Shown one piece after another: positions 27,156-37,500 of a DNA stretch of 64,000 nt. The notes beneath the pieces are model-generated. The model was not told the DNA's origin. It saw only the letters and a list, made by a program, of their open reading frames with translations, and made no database searches. Source of the stretch: Candidatus Merdivicinus faecavium. GTDB taxonomy: Bacteria; Bacillota; Clostridia; Oscillospirales; Ruminococcaceae. A program made the translations under genes and the position numbers. Numbering within the stretch: the stretch's first letter is position 1; each line of letters opens with the position of its first letter. The stretch covers positions 1 to 64,000 of the forward strand of contig DVKD01000015.1 in NCBI GenBank assembly GCA_018716285.1, given 5' to 3'.

Positions 27156-29249
27156 ATGGCAAATCTTGTAATCGTGGAGTCTCCCACCAAAACCAAGAGC
27201 ATCAAGAAATACCTGGGCAGGAATTACGAAGTCGTCGCCTCTAAGGGCCACGTCCGCGACCTCCCCAAGACGACGCTCGGCGTCAATGTGGAGAACCACT
27301 TCGAACCGCGATATATGAACATCCGCAAACAGGCCGACATTATCAAAATGCTCAAGGAGCACGCGAAGGGCAAGGACAAAATCTACCTCGCCACCGACCC
27401 CGACCGGGAAGGGGAGGCGATCTCCTGGCATCTCGCCAACATCCTGAAGCTCGACCTGGACAGCTTAAACCGCGTCACCTTCAGCGAGATCACCAAGACC
27501 GGGGTCAAGGAGGGGATGGCGCACCCCCGCAAGATCGATATGGACCTTGTCAATGCCCAGCAGGCCCGCCGCATCCTCGACCGGCTGGTGGGCTATAAGA
27601 TCAGCCCCTTCCTCTGGAAGAAGGTCCAGCCGAATTTGAGCGCCGGGCGGGTGCAGTCGGTCGCGGTGCGGATCATTGTCGACCGCGAGAATGAGATCCG
27701 CGCCTTTGTGCCGGAGGAGTACTGGACCATCGACGCGAAGTTCCTGGCCGCCTCCTCCAAAAAGCCCTTTGCCGCCAAATTCTATGGCAAGGACGGCAAA
27801 AAGCTGGAGCTCAAGTCCGAGGAGGAGGCAAACGCCGTCCTCGCCGGGCTGAAAGGCGCGGCCTACGAGGTGGGCGGCGTCAAGAAGGGCGTCCGGAAGA
27901 AATCCCCGGCCCCGCCCTTCACCACCTCCACCCTTCAGCAGGAGGCTTCCCGCAAGCTCGGCTTCCGCTCCCAGCGGACGATGAAGGCGGCGCAGGAGCT
28001 TTACGAAGGCGTCGACCTGCCGAAGCTCGGCGCGGTCGGTCTGATTACCTACATGCGCACCGACTCGCTGCGCATCTCCGATGAGGCGCGGGCCGCAGCT
28101 TCCGCCTATATCGGGGAAAAGTACGGCCAGAAGTACCTGCCTGAATCCCCGCGGGTCTATAAATCCAGAAACAGCGCCCAGGACGCCCACGAGGCGATCC
28201 GTCCCACCATGCCCGACCTCTCCCCCGACCAGGTCAAGGAGAGCCTCACCGGCGACCAGTATAAGCTCTATAAGCTCATCTGGGAGCGGTTTATTGCGAG
28301 CCAGATGGCAAACGCCGAGTACGACACCGTGTCGGCGGACATCGTCTCGGGCCCCTACCTTTTCAAAGCGAGCGGCTTTTCGGTCCGGTTCGACGGTTTC
28401 ACCGTCCTCTATGAGGAGGGCCGGGACGGCGAGGAGGAGAAGGAGGGGGTCCTGCCCCCGCTTGAAAAGGGCGACCCGCTGGCCTGTAAGGAAATCACGG
28501 GCAGCCAGCACTTCACCCAGCCGCCCCCACGCTTCACCGAAGCGTCCCTCATCAAGTTCCTCGAGGAGCACGGCATCGGCCGGCCCTCCACCTACGCCCC
28601 GACCATCACTACCATCACCAAGCGCGGCTACGTCGAGCTCGAGGGCAAGCAGTTAAAGCCCACCCAGCTCGGGGAGGTGACCACCACCCTCATGAAGGAC
28701 CATTTCGCCGAGATCGTCGACGAGGCCTTTACCGCCAGGATGGAGGACGAGCTCGACCAGGTCGAGGAAGGCAAGCGCTCCTGGGTCGATGTGCTCGAGG
28801 ACTTCTACGGCGATTTCTCCAAGATGATGGCCAAGGCCGAGGAGGACATGAAGGACGTCAGCATGAAGATCCCGGACGAGGAGACCGACATCATCTGCGA
28901 AAAATGCGGCCGCAACATGGTCATCAAGACCGGGCGGTACGGCAAGTTCCTCGCCTGCCCCGGCTTCCCCGAGTGCCGCAACACCAAGCGGATCGCGGTC
29001 GAGATGCCGGGCGAGTGCCCTCTCTGCGGCGGCAAGATCCTCGAGAAGAAATCCAAAAAAGGCAAGAAATTCTACGGCTGCGAGCACAACCCCGACTGCT
29101 CCTTCCTCTCCTGGGACCCGCCCATCGAGGAGCATTGCCCCAAGTGCGGCAAGACCCTGCTCAAAAAGGTGGGCCGCGGGGCGCGGATCCACTGCTCCAA
29201 CCCCGAATGCGACTACCAGCGCCCGCTGGATAAGGAAAAGGACGAATGA
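27156..29249 (+). CDS. topA: DNA topoisomerase I
   Basis: A 697-residue type IA topoisomerase. The TOPRIM domain has Glu8 (VIVESPTK) and Asp81/Asp83/Glu85 (ATDPDREGEAI). The active-site Tyr299 is in VGLITYMRTDS. Three C-terminal zinc ribbons follow: CEKCGRNMV...CPGFPEC, CPLCGGKI...CEHNPDC and CPKCGKTL...CSNPEC. The ATG at 27156 follows AGAGGAGGAAAAGC. It overlaps trmFO by four bases. Confidence 0.98.
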   Translation: MANLVIVESPTKTKSIKKYLGRNYEVVASKGHVRDLPKTTLGVNVENHFEPRYMNIRKQADIIKMLKEHAKGKDKIYLATDPDREGEAISWHLANILKLDLDSLNRVTFSEITKTGVKEGMAHPRKIDMDLVNAQQARRILDRLVGYKISPFLWKKVQPNLSAGRVQSVAVRIIVDRENEIRAFVPEEYWTIDAKFLAASSKKPFAAKFYGKDGKKLELKSEEEANAVLAGLKGAAYEVGGVKKGVRKKSPAPPFTTSTLQQEASRKLGFRSQRTMKAAQELYEGVDLPKLGAVGLITYMRTDSLRISDEARAAASAYIGEKYGQKYLPESPRVYKSRNSAQDAHEAIRPTMPDLSPDQVKESLTGDQYKLYKLIWERFIASQMANAEYDTVSADIVSGPYLFKASGFSVRFDGFTVLYEEGRDGEEEKEGVLPPLEKGDPLACKEITGSQHFTQPPPRFTEASLIKFLEEHGIGRPSTYAPTITTITKRGYVELEGKQLKPTQLGEVTTTLMKDHFAEIVDEAFTARMEDELDQVEEGKRSWVDVLEDFYGDFSKMMAKAEEDMKDVSMKIPDEETDIICEKCGRNMVIKTGRYGKFLACPGFPECRNTKRIAVEMPGECPLCGGKILEKKSKKGKKFYGCEHNPDCSFLSWDPPIEEHCPKCGKTLLKKVGRGARIHCSNPECDYQRPLDKEKDE

Positions 29250-30568
29250 ATCAGAAGGTAACAGTCATCGGCGGGGGATTAGCCGGCTGCGAGGCCGCCC
29301 AGATCCTCGCCCGGTATGGGCTTTCGGTCGACCTCTATGAGCAGAAGCCCGCCCACCGCTCCCCGGCCCACAAATACGACGGGCTTTCCGAGCTCGTCTG
29401 CTCCAATTCCCTCAAGGCCTCCCGACTCGATTCGGCGGCGGGGCTTTTGAAGGAGGAGATGCGGCTCTTAGGATCCCTCCTCCTCCCCTGCGCCGAGGAA
29501 ACGGCGGTGGCGGCCGGCGGCGCGCTGGCCGTCGACCGATACCGCTTCTCCGACCTCGTCACCGCGAAGATCCGGGGAAACCCGGCTATCCGGGTGATCG
29601 GGCAGCAGGTGGAGCGCATCCCGGAGGGGCCGGTTATCGTCGCGACAGGCCCCCTCACCAGCGGCCCGCTGGCGGAGGAGATCACCCGGATGACCGGCAA
29701 GGCGGGACTGAGCTTTTTCGACGCCGCCGCCCCCATCGTCACCCGGGAGAGCATCGACGAAACGGTCGTCTTTGCGGCCTCCCGCTACGGACGGGGGGAG
29801 GACGACTACTTAAACTGCCCCATGAACCGGGAGGAGTACGAGGCCTTCTATGAGGCCCTCGTCTCGGCCGAGGGGGTAGAGCTCAAGGACTTTGAGAAGG
29901 AGGGCTTTTCCGTCTACGAGGGCTGCATGCCGGTCGAAATCATGGCAAAGCGGGGGCCGGACACCATCCGGTTCGGACCATTAAAGCCGGTCGGCCTGCG
30001 CGACCCGCGGACCGGGCGCCGCCCCTGGGCGGTCGTCCAGCTCCGGAAGGAGAACGAGGCGGGCACCCTTTACAACCTCGTCGGCTTCCAGACAAACCTC
30101 AAGTGGGGGGAACAGAAGCGGGTCTTTTCGATGATCCCGGGCCTTGCAAACGCCGAGTTCGTCCGCTACGGGGTGATGCACCGCAACACCTTCCTCGACT
30201 CGCCGCGGCTGCTCGACCGGGAGTTCCGGCTCAAAACAAGCCCCCAGCTCCGCTTCGCCGGGCAGATGACCGGGGTGGAGGGGTACATGGAATCGGCCGC
30301 GAGCGGCCTGCTCGCCGGGCATTATCTGGCCAGGGAGCTCTTAGGGCTGCCGCCCCTCATCCTGCCGGAGGAGACGATGCTCGGGGCGCTCACCGCCCAC
30401 GTCGTGAACGAACAGAGCGACTTCCAGCCGATGGGGGCCAACATGGGCATCCTGCCGCCCCTTCCGGAGAAAATCCGGGATAAAAAGGCGCGCTACCTCG
30501 CCCTTGCCGAGCGGAGCCTGGCGGCGCTCAAACGGACATTGGAGGAAGTTTCATGGACTACCGCGTGA
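29246..30568 (+). CDS. trmFO: methylenetetrahydrofolate-tRNA-(uracil-5-)-methyltransferase TrmFO
   Basis: A 440-residue FAD protein that forms T54 in tRNA using methylene-THF. The dinucleotide site is VIGGGLAGCEAAQIL. Family motifs are KYDGLSELVCSNSLKASRLD with the catalytic Cys region, and GQMTGVEGYMESAASGLLAG and NMGILPPL near the C-terminus. It is coupled to topA by ATGA, as in many Firmicutes. Confidence 0.97.
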   Translation: MNQKVTVIGGGLAGCEAAQILARYGLSVDLYEQKPAHRSPAHKYDGLSELVCSNSLKASRLDSAAGLLKEEMRLLGSLLLPCAEETAVAAGGALAVDRYRFSDLVTAKIRGNPAIRVIGQQVERIPEGPVIVATGPLTSGPLAEEITRMTGKAGLSFFDAAAPIVTRESIDETVVFAASRYGRGEDDYLNCPMNREEYEAFYEALVSAEGVELKDFEKEGFSVYEGCMPVEIMAKRGPDTIRFGPLKPVGLRDPRTGRRPWAVVQLRKENEAGTLYNLVGFQTNLKWGEQKRVFSMIPGLANAEFVRYGVMHRNTFLDSPRLLDREFRLKTSPQLRFAGQMTGVEGYMESAASGLLAGHYLARELLGLPPLILPEETMLGALTAHVVNEQSDFQPMGANMGILPPLPEKIRDKKARYLALAERSLAALKRTLEEVSWTTA

Positions 30569-30987
30569 TGGAAGAGGCCGATATCGACCGGGTCATCCCG
30601 CTTTATATGGAGTATTATAACACGAAAGAGGACGGCTGCTGGACTTATGAAACCACCTTCCGCCGGATCCATCAGGTGTGGAGCCGGGAGGACGCCTACT
30701 GCCTTCTGCTGGAGAAAGACGGCGCGCCCGTCGGCTTTGCGATGGGGTATTTCGAGCAGTTCGACGATATTTCCGCCTACGACCTGGCGGAGATTGTGGT
30801 AGACGGCCGCCGTCAGGGCCAGGGCCTCGGCACCCGGCTGATGGAGGAGCTGGAACGGCGGGTAAAGGCGCTGGGGGCGTCGATGGTCCAGCTTCTGGCG
30901 GTACGAGACGAGAAGCACGAACGGTTTTACGGCAGGCTGGGCTATCAGGATGCGGGAAATCTCGCGCTCAAAGGCAAGTGGCTGTGA
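30553..30987 (+). CDS. GNAT-family N-acetyltransferase
   Basis: A 144-residue single GNAT domain. The acetyl-CoA pyrophosphate loop is [15 protein letters not shown] (the Q/RxxGxG/A motif), preceded by the beta4 strand DLAEIVVDG. The tail ERFYGRLGYQDAGNL is typical. The substrate is unknown. It overlaps trmFO by 16 bases. Confidence 0.9.
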   Translation: MDYRVMEEADIDRVIPLYMEYYNTKEDGCWTYETTFRRIHQVWSREDAYCLLLEKDGAPVGFAMGYFEQFDDISAYDLAEIVVDGRRQGQGLGTRLMEELERRVKALGASMVQLLAVRDEKHERFYGRLGYQDAGNLALKGKWL

Positions 30988-31026
30988 GTCCTTCGCGGCA
31001 GAAATCAAAACAGGGAGTGTGGCAGA

Positions 31027-32037
31027 ATGAAAATCGTAGTAGACGGGTTCGGCGGCGATAACGCGCCGCTCGCAGTGCTCAAGGGCTGCGAGATGGCGGT
31101 CAAAGAGTACGGCGTCGAGCTGATTGTAACCGGGGATGAGAAGGTCCTGCGCAAGACGGCGGCGGATAACGGCATTTCCCTCGACCGCATCGAGCTGTTC
31201 GACGCGCCCGGCGTCATCTCGATGGAGGACGAGCCGACCTCTATCCTCAAGGAAAAGTCCGACAGCTCGATGGCGGCCGCCTTTCAGCTGGTCAAGGAAG
31301 GGAAGGGCGGCGCCTTTGTCAGCGGCGGTAGCACCGGAGCCATCGTCGTCGGCGCGACCTTTATCCTCAAGCGGATGAAGGGGGTCAAGCGGGCCGGGCT
31401 TGCGAGCATCATCCCGACCGCGAACGGCTGCTACCTCCTCATGGACTGCGGCGCGAACGTCGACTGCCGCCCCGAGATCCTCGCCCAGTTCGGGGTGATG
31501 GGCAGCCTTTACATGCAGAAGATCATGAAGGTGGAGAAGCCGCGGGTCGGCCTCATCAACATCGGTTCGGAGGAGACCAAAGGCGGCGAGCTGCAGCTGG
31601 CGTCCTTTGCCCAGCTCAAAAAAGCCCCCGTCCGCTTCACCGGCAACGTCGAGGCCAGGGAGCTGCCCAAAGGTGCTGTCGACGTCGCCGTCGCCGACGG
31701 CTTCACCGGCAACATCGTCTTGAAGCTCACCGAGGGGATGGGCTCGCTCATGTCCGCAAAGCTCAAGGAGATCTTCAGCGGGGCGGTGGGCAAGCTCGCC
31801 GGGGCGATGGTGCTCGGCAGGATCAAGGCGCTCAAAAAATCGATGGATTACACCGAATACGGCGGCGCGCCGCTGCTGGGCATCACGAGCCCGGTCATCA
31901 AGGCGCACGGAAGCTCCAACCCCAAGGCCTTCATGAACGCCATCCGTCAGGCGCGGGATTTCGCCCAGGCGAATCTGACTTCCGAGATCGAGGCGGCGGT
32001 CCGCTCCATGAAGGAGAGCGGGGAGACGGCGGAATGA
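31027..32037 (+). CDS. plsX: phosphate acyltransferase PlsX
   Basis: A 336-residue enzyme that makes acyl-phosphate from acyl-ACP for phospholipid synthesis. The N-terminus KIVVDGFGGDNAPLAVLKG and the motifs SGGSTGAIVVGATF, GLINIGSEETKGG and VADGFTGNIVLKL are the PlsX signature. It is coupled by ATGA to a HAM1-like gene. The acpP gene that usually follows plsX is missing here. Confidence 0.96.
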   Translation: MKIVVDGFGGDNAPLAVLKGCEMAVKEYGVELIVTGDEKVLRKTAADNGISLDRIELFDAPGVISMEDEPTSILKEKSDSSMAAAFQLVKEGKGGAFVSGGSTGAIVVGATFILKRMKGVKRAGLASIIPTANGCYLLMDCGANVDCRPEILAQFGVMGSLYMQKIMKVEKPRVGLINIGSEETKGGELQLASFAQLKKAPVRFTGNVEARELPKGAVDVAVADGFTGNIVLKLTEGMGSLMSAKLKEIFSGAVGKLAGAMVLGRIKALKKSMDYTEYGGAPLLGITSPVIKAHGSSNPKAFMNAIRQARDFAQANLTSEIEAAVRSMKESGETAE

Positions 32038-32675
32038 AGGTTGTGATCGGTTCCGGCAACCCGGGCAAGCTCGCGGAGCTCTCGGAAACCCTCCGCGCGG
32101 CGGGGTTTGAGCCGGTTTCGGGGGCGGACTTTGCGGCGGCGGCCGCGGAGACCGGCGCGACTCCCCGCGAAAATGCCGAGATCAAGGCCAAAGCTTACGC
32201 CAAAGCCTCCGGGCTGCCGGCTGTCGCGATGGATTCGGGGCTCTTTTTTGAGGAGCTGCCCATGACCGACCCGCGCCAGCCCGGAACCCACGTCCGGCGG
32301 GTGGAAGGCAGGCGGCTTTCCGACGGCGAAATGGTCGCCCATTACGCGGCGCTGGCGGAATCGCTCGGCGGGCGCGCCCTCTGCCATTGGGTGACGGGCT
32401 TCGCAGCCGCGCTGCCGGACGGGACGGTCCTTTCGGGCGACGACGCGGAAAGGCAGCCGCTGCGCTGGAAGTTCTATCTCGTCTCGGAGCCGAGCGGGGA
32501 ACCGCTGCCGGGCAAGCCGCTCTCCTGCATCTCGCTCGAGGGGGACACCGGGCGGTATGTCAATGAAAACGGCGGCAGCTCCGGCGCGTCTGCCGAACGG
32601 CGGGCGGCTTCCCGCAGGCAGGCGGCGGCGCTGCTGCAAAAGCTGCTCCGGCAGGGGCCGGGCGAAGGGAACTGA
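32034..32675 (+). CDS. HAM1-like non-canonical purine NTP pyrophosphatase paralogue
   Basis: A 213-residue protein with the HAM1/Maf-like fold pattern: VIGSGNPGKLAELSETLRAAG at the N-terminus, then ETGATPRENAEIKAKAYAKA and AVAMDSGLFFEEL, which holds the catalytic Asp. It diverges from RdgB downstream and lacks the GFGYDPIF motif that the second copy at 39509 has, so substrate range may differ. It occupies the slot between plsX and rnc. Confidence 0.82.
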   Translation: MKVVIGSGNPGKLAELSETLRAAGFEPVSGADFAAAAAETGATPRENAEIKAKAYAKASGLPAVAMDSGLFFEELPMTDPRQPGTHVRRVEGRRLSDGEMVAHYAALAESLGGRALCHWVTGFAAALPDGTVLSGDDAERQPLRWKFYLVSEPSGEPLPGKPLSCISLEGDTGRYVNENGGSSGASAERRAASRRQAAALLQKLLRQGPGEGN

Positions 32676-32723
32676 CACAATTTGCGGCAATCGGGGCAAT
32701 GCGACAAAGCCGCTGCCTTTGAT

Positions 32724-32751
32724 GGCCCTGGAAAAACGCTTTTCCAGAGCC
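32724..32751 (+). other. long hairpin just upstream of rnc
   Basis: GGC-C-CTGGAAAA-ACGC-TTTTCCAG-A-GCC forms an 11-bp stem with one internal mismatch, ending 30 nt before the rnc start. There is no U-tract, so it is not a terminator. It could be an RNase III processing site; this is inference. Confidence 0.5.
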
Positions 32752-32781
32752 ATGAGGGGCGGCGCGGAAAGGATGCGAACG

Positions 32782-33483
32782 ATGATTTCAGCGGAAAAAT
32801 TGACAGAATTGCAGAAAAAGATCCACTACACCTTCCGGAACGACCGCCTGCTGGTCCAGGCGCTCACCCACTCTTCCTTCTCCAATGAGGGGAAAAAGCA
32901 CGGCAAAAACAACGAACGGCTGGAATTTCTGGGGGACTCGGTGCTGTCGGTGATCGTGGCGCGGCACCTCTTTTTGACCTACAAGGACCTCCCCGAAGGG
33001 GAGCTGACCAAGCTGCGGGCGAGCCTTGTCTGTGAAAAGGCGCTCGACGGCTTCGCGGCCCAGTTCGGGCTGGGGGAATACCTCCTGCTCGGCCGCGGGG
33101 AGGAGCTGACCGGGGGGCGGCAGCGCCCTTCCATCCTCGCCGACGCCTTTGAGGCGCTGCTCGCCGCCATCTACCTCGACGGCGGGTACGAGGCGGCCCA
33201 GCGGTTTGTCCTGGGATTTATCCCCAAGGAGCTGGACGTCCGCCACGCGGGGCAGATGTCCGACTACAAGACGGCGCTGCAGGAAATCATCCAGCAAAAC
33301 CGCGAGGAGCGCATCGAGTACGTCCTGGTCGGGGAGGAGGGCCCGGATCACGCCAAGGTCTTCACCTCCGAGGTGCTCCTGAACTCCAACGTCATCGGCA
33401 AGGGCAGCGGCTCCTCCAAAAAGCAGGCCGAGCAGAACGCCGCCAAAGAGGCCCTCGCCCTGATGGGCTACAAGGACGTCTGA
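32782..33483 (+). CDS. rnc: ribonuclease III
   Basis: A 233-residue double-strand-specific ribonuclease. The catalytic signature is NERLEFLGDSVLSVI; a second acidic site is in ADAFEALLAAIYLDGG. A C-terminal dsRBD follows (DYKTALQEIIQQN to KKQAEQNAAKEALALMG). ATG at 32782 follows AAAGGA; an ATG at 32773 is closer to the SD and less likely. Gene order rnc-(radical SAM)-smc-ftsY is the common clostridial arrangement. Confidence 0.97.
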   Translation: MISAEKLTELQKKIHYTFRNDRLLVQALTHSSFSNEGKKHGKNNERLEFLGDSVLSVIVARHLFLTYKDLPEGELTKLRASLVCEKALDGFAAQFGLGEYLLLGRGEELTGGRQRPSILADAFEALLAAIYLDGGYEAAQRFVLGFIPKELDVRHAGQMSDYKTALQEIIQQNREERIEYVLVGEEGPDHAKVFTSEVLLNSNVIGKGSGSSKKQAEQNAAKEALALMGYKDV

Positions 33484-33484
33484 G

Positions 33485-34486
33485 ATGGCGCGGCACGCGA
33501 ACGTCGCCTTTTTCATCCCGCACCTGGGCTGCCCGAACCGCTGCTCCTTCTGTAGCCAGCAGAGCATCACGGGCGCGGAGGCGGCCCCTTCTCCCGCTGA
33601 GGTCAAAGAGGGACTGCGGGCGGCCTTTGCGCGGGAGCTTGACCCTGCCGCGACCGAGATCGCCTTTTTCGGCGGCAGCTTCACCTGCATCCCGCGGGAA
33701 CAGATGGAGGCCTACCTCGCCGAGGCGCTGCCTTATGTGCGGGCGGGCCGCTGCGCCGGGATCCGGATCTCGACCCGCCCCGACGGCGTGCGCGATGAAA
33801 CCCTTGCCCTCCTCGCCCGGTACGGGGTGACATCCATCGAGCTGGGTGCGCAGAGCCTCGACGACCGGGTCCTCGCCCTCAATAACCGCGGGCACGATGC
33901 GGCGGCAGTCTGCGAAGCGGCGCGCCGCATCCGGGCGTTCTCCGGCGCGCCCTTTTCGCTCGGGCTGCAGATCATGACCGGGCTGTACGGGGAGGACGCG
34001 GAGAGCCGGGCGCGCACCAAAGCGGGTGTCCTCGCGATAAAGCCGGACACGCTGCGCATCTACCCCACCGTTGTCCTCGCGGGGACGGAGCTTGCCCGCA
34101 AGCTGGAGGCGGGGGAATACTGCCCGCCGGGCCTTACCGAGACGATCCGCTTCCTTTCGCCGATGCTTGCCGAATATGAGACGGCGGGCATCCGGATCAT
34201 CCGGGTGGGGCTGCACGCTTCGCCGGAGGTCGAGCGGGCGATGATCGGCGGGGCCTACCACCCGGCGATGCGGGAGCTCTGCGAGGCGGAACGCTTCCGC
34301 CAAAAGCTCGAAGCCCTGCTTGCCGGCATCCCGCCGGGGGACGTTTCGGCCGCGGTCCATCCGCGGGCGGTCTCCAAGCTCGCGGGGCAGAAGAAATCAA
34401 ACCTTTGCTGGGCGGCAAAGCGGGGATACTCCCTGCACATCGTGCAGGATGCGCAGCTTGGCCCTGACGAGCTGCGGCTCATTTGA
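33485..34486 (+). CDS. Elp3-like radical SAM protein
   Basis: A 333-residue radical-SAM enzyme. The cluster motif is GCPNRCSFCSQ (CxxxCxxC). FFGGSFTCIP and SIELGAQSLDD resemble the Elp3/HemN-type group found between rnc and smc in clostridia. The reaction is unknown; tRNA modification has been suggested for Elp3-like proteins but is not shown here. One base separates it from rnc. Confidence 0.9.
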   Translation: MARHANVAFFIPHLGCPNRCSFCSQQSITGAEAAPSPAEVKEGLRAAFARELDPAATEIAFFGGSFTCIPREQMEAYLAEALPYVRAGRCAGIRISTRPDGVRDETLALLARYGVTSIELGAQSLDDRVLALNNRGHDAAAVCEAARRIRAFSGAPFSLGLQIMTGLYGEDAESRARTKAGVLAIKPDTLRIYPTVVLAGTELARKLEAGEYCPPGLTETIRFLSPMLAEYETAGIRIIRVGLHASPEVERAMIGGAYHPAMRELCEAERFRQKLEALLAGIPPGDVSAAVHPRAVSKLAGQKKSNLCWAAKRGYSLHIVQDAQLGPDELRLI

Positions 34487-34521
34487 CATAAATTGGAATA
34501 AAACCGAGAAAGGACGCGGGT

Positions 34522-37500
34522 ATGTTTTTAAAATCACTGGAAATGCAGGGCTTCAAGTCCTTTCCCGATAAAACGGTCGTCCGCTTCAACCGTGGCCTGA
34601 CCGCCGTGGTCGGCCCGAACGGGAGCGGAAAGAGCAACTTAAGCGACGCCATGCGCTGGGTGCTGGGCGAGACCTCCAGCAAGACGCTGCGCGGCGAGAA
34701 GATGGAAGACGTCATCTTCCTCGGGACCGCGACCCGCAAGGCGCAGGGCTTCGCGGCGGTCTCCCTCACCTTTGACAACGCCGACCGCGCACTCGCGGTG
34801 GACGCCGACGAGGTGACCATCACCCGGCGGTACTACCGCTCGGGGGAGAGCGAGTACCAGATAAACGGCGCGGACGTCCGCTTAAAGGACATCAACGAGC
34901 TTTTGATGGACACCGGGCTCGGGCGGGACGGCTATTCCCTCATCGGGCAGGGCAAGATCGCCGAAATCGTCAGCGCCAGGCCCTCCGGGCGGCGGGAGAT
35001 CTTCGAGGAGGCCGCCGGCATCTCCAAATACCGCTACCGCAAGGCGGAGGCCGAGCGCCGGCTCGCCGCGGCGGAGGAGAACCTCGTCCGGCTCTACGAC
35101 ATTCTCTCCGAGCTGGAGGGGCGGGTCGAGCCGCTGCGGGTGCAGTCGGAGAAGGCGGCACAGTTTCTCACCCTTTCGGCGGAGAAGAAAAAGCTGGAGG
35201 TCTCCCTTTGGATGCGGCAGCTCGACAAGCTCCGGGAGGACCTTAAGGAGCAGCAGAACAAGTACCTCATCGCCAAGGGAGAGGACGAGCGGCAGGCCCG
35301 TCAGCTTGAGGAGGCGGAAAACCGGATCAAGGAGGCCTACGCCCGGATGCAGGGCTGCCTGACCCAGGCTGAGGAGTTCCAGACCCTCCGGCAGAACCTT
35401 CAGTCGCGAATCGCCGAGATCCGGCAGGAGGAGGCGGTCCGGGGCAACGACATCACCCACCATGAGGAGAGCATCCGCCGGTTGGAGGGCGAACTTTTGG
35501 ATCTTCAGGCCGGCGAGACCCGTCGCGCCGGAGAGCTGCGCGCCCTCGAAAAGCAGCGGGATGCGGCCAGAGAAGCGGCCGTCCTCCTCCGCGCCCGGAT
35601 CGAGGAGGGGCAGAAAAAGCTCGCCGGGCTCTCCCGGGAGCAGGACGACTACGCCTCCAGGGCGGGGGAATTAAACCGCCGCGCCAACCAGATCGCGCTG
35701 GACATCTCCCGCAGCAATATGCTCATCCTCACCCATGAAAATTCCGCCGCCGAGGCGGAAAGCCGCGCCGCGGCAGCCGGGCAGGAGGCCGAAACTGCCG
35801 CCGCCCGCCTTGCCGACGAGAAGGAGGCCGCCGAGAGCCTCGACGGGCTGCTGAAGGAAATCGCCGCCCATCAGCAATCCCTCCAAAACGAGCAGGCGGG
35901 CTATGAAATGAAGCTCGCCGCCCGGCGCAAAAAGCTTGACGAGGCGCAGGGCATTGAGCAGCAGCTCGACCTCGCGGTCAAGGAAAAACTGCAGCGGGCA
36001 AGGCTTTTAAAAGACCTCGAGCAGAACATGGAGGGCTTCCAGTACAGCGTCAAGGCGGTCATGAAGGCCGCCAGAAGCGGGCAGCTCCGCGGGGTGCTCG
36101 GGACGGTCGCCCAGCTCATCACCGTGCGGCCGGATTACGCGACGGCAATCGAGACGGCCCTGGGCGGCGCCCTTCAGAACATCGTCGTCGAAAACGCCGC
36201 CGCGGCCAAGGCCGGCATCCGGCACCTCGCCGCCCAGAAGGCCGGGCGGGCGACCTTCCTCCCGGTCAGCGAGATCCGGGGCGGCGGGGCGCTAAACGAG
36301 CCGGGGCTTTCCGGCGAGCCGGGGTTTGTGGCGGCGGCCTCCGCCCTTGTCGACTACGCGCCGGAATACGCCGGCATCGTCCGCTTCCTGCTCGGCCGCA
36401 TCGCGGTGGCGGAGGACCTCGACGCGGCCTCGGCCATCGCGCGGCGGTACGGGTATAAGTTCCGGGTTGTCACCCTGGACGGCCAGCAGGTCAACGTGGG
36501 CGGCAGCTTCACCGGCGGCTCGGCGGCCAAAAACCAGGGCATCCTCAGCCGGAAAAATGAGGCCGAGGCCCTCTCCGCCGAAGCGGACGCCCTTTCGGTC
36601 AAAAAGGCCGAAGCCGGCCGGCGGGTTTCCCAGATTTCGGAGGAGATCGCCGCCCTTCAGGCCAAGCTTACCGGCATCCGGGCCGAGCAGCTCACCGCCA
36701 GGGAGGACCAGATCCGCTTCGAGGGAGATCAGAAACGGTACGAACAGAGCAGCAGCCAGCTCCTCGAAAGGCAGAAGGAGCTCGAAAAGCAGCGCGCGGA
36801 CAATACCCGCAAGGCGGAGGAAGACCGCGCCGAGGCAAAGAAACTGCGGGACGGCCTTGCGGACCTTGAGAAGGAGGCCGCCGCCGTCCGGGAGGAGCTG
36901 TCCGCCTCCCAGGGCAGCCAGGACAGCCTCTCCGACCGGCGGAGCGCCCTTTCCGACGAACTTTCGGCCCTGGGCCGGGAGGAGATCGCCAGCCAGAAGG
37001 ACGAGGAGAGCCTCCTTGGCCGCATCCGGGAGCTCGAAAACGCCCGGCAGAGCGGGGAGGACCAGAAGGCCCGTGTCGAAGGCGACCTCGCCCGCATCCG
37101 GACGGCCTGCAAAAAGATCTCCGCCGCGATCGATACCCTGCGGGAGGAGGCCGAGCAGGCGGCGGCCAAGGTCCTCGACTACGAGCAGAAGGGCCGGGAG
37201 CTCATCGCCCTCCGCCAGCAGATCGAGGGGGAGACCACCCGGCTGCGGCAGGAGGAGCGGGCCGTTTCGGCCGACAAGGAGCGGACGGCCGGGGAGCTCG
37301 CGCGGCTCGAGGAGCAGAAGCGCGCCGTCCAGAAGGACTACGACCAGATCATCCGCCAGCTGATGGACGAATATGAGATGACCCGCACCGAGGCGCTCGA
37401 GATCGCCGTCCCCATCGAGGACCCGGCGAAGGCGCAGCAGGAGCTCGCGGGGCTCAAAAACCGCATCCGGGGGCTCGGAAATGTCAACCTCGGGGCGATT

